From Emydura subglobosa (lineage: Eukaryota; Chordata; Testudines; Chelidae), in NCBI GenBank assembly GCA_007922225.1, contig ML679962.1, positions 32,905,563-32,969,562 on the forward strand: 64,000 bases of DNA, in the 5' to 3' direction. The position numbers were made by a program, and so were the translations under genes. Position 1 is the stretch's first letter. Each line of letters starts with the position of its first letter. The notes beneath the pieces are model-generated. The model was not told the DNA's origin. It did no database searches and saw only the letters and a list, made by a program, of their open reading frames with translations. Below are positions 57,928 to 64,000 of this stretch, in pieces.

Positions 57928-59021
57928 TGTAACACTCTGCTGGGGATACCCAGAGCTGAGAGCCACCGGGTTACCTCCCTGACTCAGCAAGAGTGAACTT
58001 TGCTGGAGATAAGATTGTGGGTCAACTCCCTGCCACACTAGTCTGTCTTCCTCACCAGCAAACTACTCAAGGTTTCCGCAGCCCAAACCTAACCTAGTGG
58101 TGATGATCAGTGAACTCCAGCCCCCCAGCTCCTCAGAGATGTCTCTCTACAATGCACAGCCCATACCCCTGTACATTCAGAGCAGGTATTAAATTTGCTG
58201 TCAGTAGATTACAGCTTATTAATTTAACTGGGATAAATATACCCTTCCATTGAAGCACAGCACTGAATTGGTTTATAGTAAAAGTGAAACACATGTATTA
58301 AACAAAAGGCATAGGTTTAAGTGTTACCAAGTAGAAGGACTAAAGGCAAAAAGGGTTACAAACAAACAAAAAGTAAAAATACACTTCTAAGGCTACAACC
58401 TAACAAACTAGGGTTTTTTGTTCAAAATCATTTTCTCACCACAGTCCTTCCAGCATTGCTGGCTTTCACTTAGCCAAGATAACCATAGAGTCCAAGGCAC
58501 TGGCTTTCCTTGTCTCCTCAGGTAAAGGATAACTTAGGGGTTCACACCCCTTCTCTTTATAGTCCAATAAACCTTTAAAATGTATTCTACTGAAATGCAT
58601 CCCAAGACAAAGTTCCTGTTCCCTGCTCAGTGAGGGCACCATGGTAGCTGGTGTAGTCCCTATGCTGCCTTTCCCCTGCTGGGGATTTTCACAGTGCAAA
58701 TTCTCTCTTCTTGCTGCTATCGCCAGTCCAAATGATTGGCCCACTGAATTTCACCACATCTGCTTTGCGGGGCTGGCCTCTTTCCTTTGTCTGGAGAAAA
58801 CCTGGTTACCAACGGCCCCTGACATGAAGGGTCTAAACATCTTTTAGTCACAGACTTTAAAGTGTAATATCAGTGAGTGTCCTTAATTCCACACACAGCA
58901 TTGTCATATATATTTCACAACAAGAGTATTGACCAGTGTATTATTAGCTTTCAAATGATAGCTCAGAGGGCATTCTTGCAGCAGTGTGTAGGGTGTGAAT
59001 ACAGGGGTGCCTAAGAACACA
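57928..59021. mobile_element. LTR-like dispersed element, about 1.1 kb
   Basis: Begins TGTAACACTCTGCTGGGG and appears to end GGGGTGCCTAAGAACACA, so TG...CA. The interior runs as one continuous element: CTTATTAATTTAACTGGG, AAAGGCATAGGTTTAAGTG, TTCTCACCACAGTCCTTCC, CCTTGTCTCCTCAGGTAAAG, CCCTGACATGAAGGGTC, CACACACAGCATTGTCATAT. I associate it with a repeat in turtle sequence. Flanks ATGGA and ATAGG do not form a clean duplication. The class (LTR or other) and transcribed strand are uncertain. Frames of 68-92 codons inside are not coding. Confidence 0.5.
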
Positions 59022-59110
59022 ATAGGGCACCCAGTGGGCTAGTCCCACCTGTGTGTGTGTACACCCAAGCCCCTGAGTATTCATTCAGGCAGCCAGCCCA
59101 CCCCACTGCT

Positions 59111-59185
59111 TTTAGATACACGACTACTTTTAGCATGCTAGTTTAAGCTAGCATACGTATATCTACCTAGCTGGAAAGTACAATT
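59111..59185 (-). mobile_element. hAT-like MITE fragment, inverted relative of 55.6 kb
   Basis: Plus strand TACTTTTAGCATGCTAG, TTAAGCTAGCATACGTAT, ATCTACCTAGCTGGAAAG. The reverse complement gives CTTTCCAGCTAGGTAGATAT and CTAGCATGCTAAAAGTAG, matching the GCTGGG...TTAAAAATAGCA order of the 55.6-kb fragment. Confidence 0.5.
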
Positions 59186-59189
59186 AAGA

Positions 59190-59360
59190 GATACCCTTTT
59201 TCTGAATCTAGACACGCAACCACTGATACACATATTATAACAAGAGAGATTCACGGCATGATAGCAAGTTGCACCTGCCTAATACTATGAATGGAAATAT
59301 GTTCTCATGTGTGTAGAAAAGGAGGAGATATTGGCATGTGTGACTAATTTACTATAGTTT
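59190..59360. other. Nothing recognised
   Basis: Short unique-looking stretch. Confidence 0.3.
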
Positions 59361-59362
59361 AA

Positions 59363-59425
59363 GGCTTGGATCCAAAGCCCAATGACGTCAGTGGAAAGAC
59401 TCCTATTGACACCTAGCTTCAGGCT
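59363..59425. repeat. Core palindrome with GGATCCAAAGCCC arm
   Basis: GGATCCAAAGCCC, AATGACGTCAGTGG, spacer AAAGACTCC, TATTGACACCTAGC. The right arm is decayed, but the centre and spacer match the 6.7-kb member closely. Confidence 0.55.
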
Positions 59426-59429
59426 CTTA

Positions 59430-60640
59430 AACAGTGTACTCATTAGCCAAGTAGGTGGAAAAGAATAGAAAATGAAGATGCTGCTTCTGCCATTTTGTTC
59501 TTTACTCCAGTCGAAAGGCTGAGATTTTCAACACTAACTAGAGACATGAGGTGAATGTGGTGGAGCTCAGTAATGAATATTTATCTGCATTGCAAATTGT
59601 GGTTTATAATATTTGGCTTCTGAGTTGGTGTGTCAGACGGTCAGAGGGCAACAGACCATTTCAGCACTCTCCCACTGCTAGATCTCTGGTCGTGTAACTA
59701 TTAGCCATTAAGGCTGAATGTATGTATATATGCAACGATGGAGCAACCATTTACACAGACGTTCTCCTAGATGGCCAGGCTGGCTTACTTCTGAGGCAGA
59801 AGTAAGACTTCACACCTTGTCCCTGTAATGAAGACCATTTAGAAATATGGTAATTGGACTCCGATCTATGCAGGAAGAGTAGGGGCTTTCAGAAAACCCA
59901 ACTTCCCTGAAAATGGGCAGGAGGCGGGAAACAGACTGGTGGGGAAAGTGCTTTGGGAGACAAATTACAACCAGGCTGGGTCCCAGTGTAGGTTGGGTCT
60001 GTTCTGCTCTTGTGACTCTAAGAAGAAAGCTCATCTATCTTAGCTTGTAATGAGACATAGGATTAGACTAGACTAAATATGCAACTCTTCTCTCTAATGA
60101 AACAAATATTTAAGTACTGTAGTATAATTGCATTTCTGCTTTGCAGATCCTTTCACTTGGGCTAGAATTTGCATTGCCTTTCACCCTCTGCAGCCCCTTT
60201 GACTTAACTGAGAATGCAAAGGTTGTAAATCAGCACTGAATTTGGTCCTGTGTCTGTTTCTTAAATGTAAGCGGTTATATTTTACAGGGGAAGAATTTTC
60301 TTTAAAAAAAAAAGTTTCAGTTTAGTTAACTCTCTTTTAAATATTCCCAGCCTAAATTGGTTTTGCTTTGAAAATTATAAATATAGTTACAACATAATGA
60401 AATGCAGCTTTAGTATTCCATTTTTAAAATTCAATATAAATTTGAATGGTACAGGTATTTCATAGCAAGATGTAGGAAGAAACAGATCACACATTATGCC
60501 TGTACATACCCAGATAAATTAAGTCATTAGCTTTGCTTAAAGTAGCTAATAGTTCAGTCCTGCTCACCGATCCATGAAGTTTACAGGAACACACTTTCAG
60601 ATGAATATTCTAATGTATGAAATTAAAACATACAATGTCT
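59430..60640. other. No recognisable gene
   Basis: Short frames only. Confidence 0.35.
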
Positions 60641-60645
60641 CTTTA

Positions 60646-60714
60646 TGGGCCTGATCTTACTCCCGTTGAAGACAATAGAAAATTCCCACTGGAACTCAGT
60701 GAATGCAGCTTGGT
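60646..60714. repeat. Core palindrome with GGCCTGATCTTACTCCC arm
   Basis: GGGCCTGATCTTACTCCC, GTTGAAGACAATAG, spacer AAAATTCC, CACTGGAACTCAGTG. Another member of the family with a distinct outer arm. Confidence 0.5.
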
Positions 60715-60719
60715 ATTTT

Positions 60720-61360
60720 GTCTTTTAAGCACATCACACTTGTGTTATACTGTACATAACACAATGCAAAAGCCTGACATGTCTAAATGATAAACTGCCA
60801 TCTCCTAGCTAGAAGTGCTCCCATTTTAAATATTCAACAGATAAACTGTCTCTCCTTTGTGTTTTGTATAACAATGACAACCACTGGAAACTAAGGCAAG
60901 ACACAACTGTCTCCTCAATATTTATCTATAGTATTATGAACTCTTCTATATGCTGGTACTACTGGTAACATGATGGTGGATTCGGTTCCTGAGGTGTAAT
61001 TTGAGCACGTTAAGTTCATCTCTATATCATGAGCAAATTTGGTTCTCATTGATCTTTTGCTGCTTTCAAGAGACCACAGTTACTTGTTTTCAAATACAGA
61101 ATTTACTCTTTGTGATGATCTACTCACCACTTCATTGATGAAAGTCATTCTATAGCAGGAACCAGAGTCAACAATTTCATTAAATAATTGCATGATTTTT
61201 AAGGCCAAAGAACAATTTCTCTGTCAACAATTAACAAACTACACCATAATAAACTACTTGGCATTGTTCAGACAATAATGTTTATAATACAAATATATTC
61301 TTTCTCCTTTGATCTTCAAAGATATATGTTAAATAATAGTAAATAGAAATTACATCACAG
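60720..61360. other. No recognisable gene
   Basis: Short frames only; AT-rich. Confidence 0.35.
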
Positions 61361-61364
61361 TAGC

Positions 61365-61475
61365 ATCCCAGATGTCCTAGTCAAGATCAGAACACCATTG
61401 GGAAAGATACTAGGACAAAGAAGTATCAAGACACAATTCCTGCATTAAAGAGCTTACAGTTTAGGGTGTTCTAAA
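61365..61475 (-). mobile_element. MIR-like SINE tail, minus strand
   Basis: Minus strand reads CTAAACTGTAAGCTCTTTAA, TGCAGGAATTGTGTCTTG, CCCAATGGTGTTCTGATC, GACTAGGACATCTGGGATGC, the same tail order as at 27.5 kb and 25.2 kb. Confidence 0.65.
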
Positions 61476-61479
61476 ATGT

Positions 61480-62210
61480 AGCATGTGTCACCTCGGTTCT
61501 TCAGTTATCTAAACAGAAATGGAGTGAAAACTGCAGCATCCCTCAGTCCAGAACCAAATGCTTCTACCTTGCCACCAAAGTAACTGGGTCTGCATGTGCT
61601 CTCTGAAGCAGTCCTATTAATGTCTGACTTACTGCATCTAACTCTTTCTTATCCGGCAAGAAATCTACCCTATAGCCAAAGTGTTATAAGTATGAGACCC
61701 AGCTGTGTTGTCTTACATCTGCCTTCAGGTTTCTGGCTGTGCCTAATAAGCATATCCTCCATAATCTTTCCCCCAATGGCCTCTGATTAGCTAGTCTGAG
61801 GTCAGAGGGGGGTCTGAGACGTGCAGAATTTCTTTTCTTTAATGGTGGCTTCTATGCTGGCTTTAAGAAGCTATTGAGCTGGTCTAATTATTCACTATGA
61901 ACCACTTTTCCAGGGAATTTAGTTACTTCTTCTGTTCAGAAATCTTTCATGAACTGCTCCTGATCTCCACAGATGCATTTGTTACTTGCAGCTACTCATC
62001 AGGAGGTTTGAAGGAACAATTTGAGACTATGAATTGTCCATGAAAGGGCTGCAGTTAGTCACTCTTCAGTACTAGCTCCTTGGGTGGCGTGATTTAACAC
62101 CCAAGTTACATGATACTCTTTCTGTCACCTGATTACTTGACCAAAGCTTTATTAACAGGAGGCACACCTCAACAAACCACAGGAATGTTGATATGTCCAG
62201 GTGGGAAAAT
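61480..62210. other. No recognisable gene
   Basis: Short frames only. Confidence 0.35.
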
Positions 62211-62214
62211 CAAA

Positions 62215-62562
62215 TGGGCTGGGCTGACTGAAAAAATATCAAATTTTATTTTTGTGGGAAATTTTTTTTTTTTTTTTGGTTTTCAAAACCTTTTTTAGGT
62301 TAAAAATTTTTTTGGGGGGGGTAAAAGTTTCTGGTTTTCAAAAAGCAGGCATTGAAACTGAAAAAACGAGGGGGTGAAACCTGTCCCCATTCACCTCAAT
62401 GAGAAGACTCCCATGGACTACAGTGGGGACAGGCCCTCACTTTCAATCTCCCACTTTTCACTGTAAAACCATAAAATATCATCACAAATTTTCATTTTCC
62501 ACAAATCCATTTTTGTCAAAATACCTTTCCCACAAAAAATATTTTACCAGATCTAGCTGTGG
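62215..62562. mobile_element. Long palindromic MITE-like element with core palindrome at its centre
   Basis: The left half (GGCTGACTGAAAAAATATC, TTTTTGTGGGAAA) is mirrored by the right half (reverse complement AGATCTGGTAAAATATTTTT, TTGTGGGAAAGG, TTTTGACAAAAATGG). At the centre (62,380-62,433) lies CCTGTCCCC ... GGGGACAGG, arms perfectly inverted, around CCATTCACCTCAATGAG, AAGACTCC, CATGGACTACAGTGG. So the core palindrome is nested in a symmetric element of about 350 bp. It includes a 16-base T run at 62,262. No transposase frame. Confidence 0.6.
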
Positions 62563-62564
62563 GA

Positions 62565-64000
62565 CTAAGCAATATGAGAACAGAGTAGAGAATGGCAGAG
62601 CAGAAAATAAAATTCCCTAAGCTAATTTATTTGCCTTACCAATGTTTTGTATTTGAGAAATGTTAGGGTCTCCTCTTTCTCCCTTATCCTCACATTGCCC
62701 TTTACTTCTCATCCTCTCTCTAGTTTTATGTGTACCAACCAAACTCCTCCTTACCCCACCCCCAACAAGAATCATATTACTTGCCTCATACCTTGATCTT
62801 AAAGTCTCCTTTACTGTAGCCAAATGCATTGTATATCTTTCTGTGGGGATGAACGAAAACCTATGATATGGTACATACAAAAACTGGACTTCAGTATCTC
62901 TTTCAGGGTGTGCATTTGCACTGAAACGGTACCAGATAGCCCTAGTGAGACACTGCAATTTGTTCTGCATTTCTGAGACAATGGTCAGGCCCTTCAAGTC
63001 ACCAGGTGAAGCTTTTTTTCCCTGCTATATGAAATATAAAAGTGGAGGAAGATTAATCAGTGGAGCAACACGAGTTCTGAGGAGTGTTCATTAGTAAAAT
63101 TGGTGAGCACTTCAGGGGCATTTCATGTAACCGAACAGAGTACACAGCAGCATGCGAAAAAGATACCAAGATTCTGCAGAACAGCTTCTTCATTGCTATA
63201 CATCTTCTACATACATCAGTGCAAGGTGGGGGTGTGAATCACTACAAAAATCAGAATGATGAGTGATTCACACACCCATTTTGCACAGGAATATAAGACT
63301 ACACGAGATGTACAGCAACAGGGAATTGGGTCCTGTTAAAATGTTACATTTTTGGTGGGAAGAGTGTTTTCTGTGAACTATTTTATAATTATTTCATGTA
63401 CCAAAACCCAACAGATACCATTAGAGGATGCCCAGGAGACTGGTTCTCTGATTGCCCCCATGGTATTTGCAGGCATAATCTAGCTGAATATTCCAGTGAC
63501 CTGTGTCAGATCTGACTACATCAACTTATTGAAATTAAAATCATTTTTCATATTAATGTACCTCTGTCATTTATAGCAAAGGAAGAAAAATCTTTACATC
63601 TTCCTGGAAAAGTCAACAAAGTAAACTAGAAGCCACTGTAACAAGATAAAACATGGACAATATAATTTGTAGAAGGCTAACACATTTGACCTTTCTAGTT
63701 TAGCATTCCATATGTATTTAAGTGCAATTTTACAACTTGCATATATACCAGCAACAATTTTCAACAAATGGCTGTCATCATGCTTCCTATAGGAAACAAT
63801 ATTAAATGTTTGTATATTAATACCTTGTAAAGCAAAACGAACGTCTGTTTTCGCAAACATTCCCCATATTTGGTATACATGAGTACTGGCAGAGCAGCCA
63901 AGGAAAACCCAGTTTGAAACGTGCCAATCAGTGGCAAATGATAGCTTGTTTAAAGAAGAAAACCTAGCACCCAGTCTGACTGATATGAATCTCCACATCC
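62565..64000. other. No recognisable gene
   Basis: Two minus frames (126 codons at 62,617-62,997; 134 codons at 63,594-63,998, the latter close to the window edge) show no recognisable domain or exon boundary. Nothing else supported. Confidence 0.35.

Noticed and set aside
63594..63998. 134-codon minus-strand frame near the window edge
   Set aside because: Composition is hydrophobic but unpatterned, no known motif; it could extend outside the window, but nothing in it supports coding.
1..64000. CRISPR arrays, operons, phage or other microbial systems
   Set aside because: Sequence has vertebrate repeat content, long non-coding stretches and no regularly spaced direct repeats.

Overview
The window reads as vertebrate nuclear DNA from a non-avian sauropsid, most likely a turtle. 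It is AT-leaning and CpG-poor outside transposons and has no long open reading frame. It is full of decayed interspersed repeats of kinds I associate with turtle and crocodilian genomes: CR1 LINE 3' ends with the ATTCTATG-type terminus, a tRNA-headed SINE with a CR1 tail, MIR/CORE-SINE-like elements, short hAT-like and Mariner-like MITEs, and LTRs with TGTGA...TCACA ends. The species call is inference; no single-copy gene anchors it.

I find no protein-coding gene I can name. The longest reading frame (186 codons, 47.4-48.0 kb, minus) is about what chance allows in 64 kb. Two short stretches look exon-like: 11,017-11,123 minus and 20,404-20,484 plus. They are reported as weak candidates only. 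The window is therefore intergenic or lies inside a very large intron.

Layout. 0-10 kb: a CR1 3' end, a GC-rich repeat-like block near 2.5-3.4 kb, several palindromic remnants and a 123-bp TA-flanked MITE at 9.9 kb. 10-20 kb: the exon-like block, a second degraded copy of that MITE, a MIR-like SINE, a 22-base C run and a hAT-type element with a related copy 0.7 kb downstream. 20-29 kb: two LTRs of one family (one inserted into a SINE with a perfect 5-bp target duplication), a hAT-like MITE and SINE tails. 29-41 kb: a 10-base assembly gap, hAT-like MITEs, a tRNA/CR1 SINE, a long dispersed repeat at 36.6-37.5 kb, a CR1 end, and a 44-bp perfect inverted repeat whose arms lie 1.6 kb apart. 41-51 kb: two clear MITEs, CR1 and SINE pieces. 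51-64 kb: a third LTR of the same family with a near-perfect target duplication, a repeat-poor AT-rich block (52.6-53.7 kb) that could be a conserved non-coding element, an LTR-like block of about 1.1 kb at 58 kb, and long palindromic elements at 54 and 62 kb.

The most interesting pattern is a set of decayed palindromes spread over the whole window. They share a central core close to CATTGAAGTCAATGG - spacer (often AARACTCC) - CATTGACTTCAATGG but carry different outer arms. I cannot match this to a named family. No prokaryotic-type system (operon, CRISPR, phage) is present.
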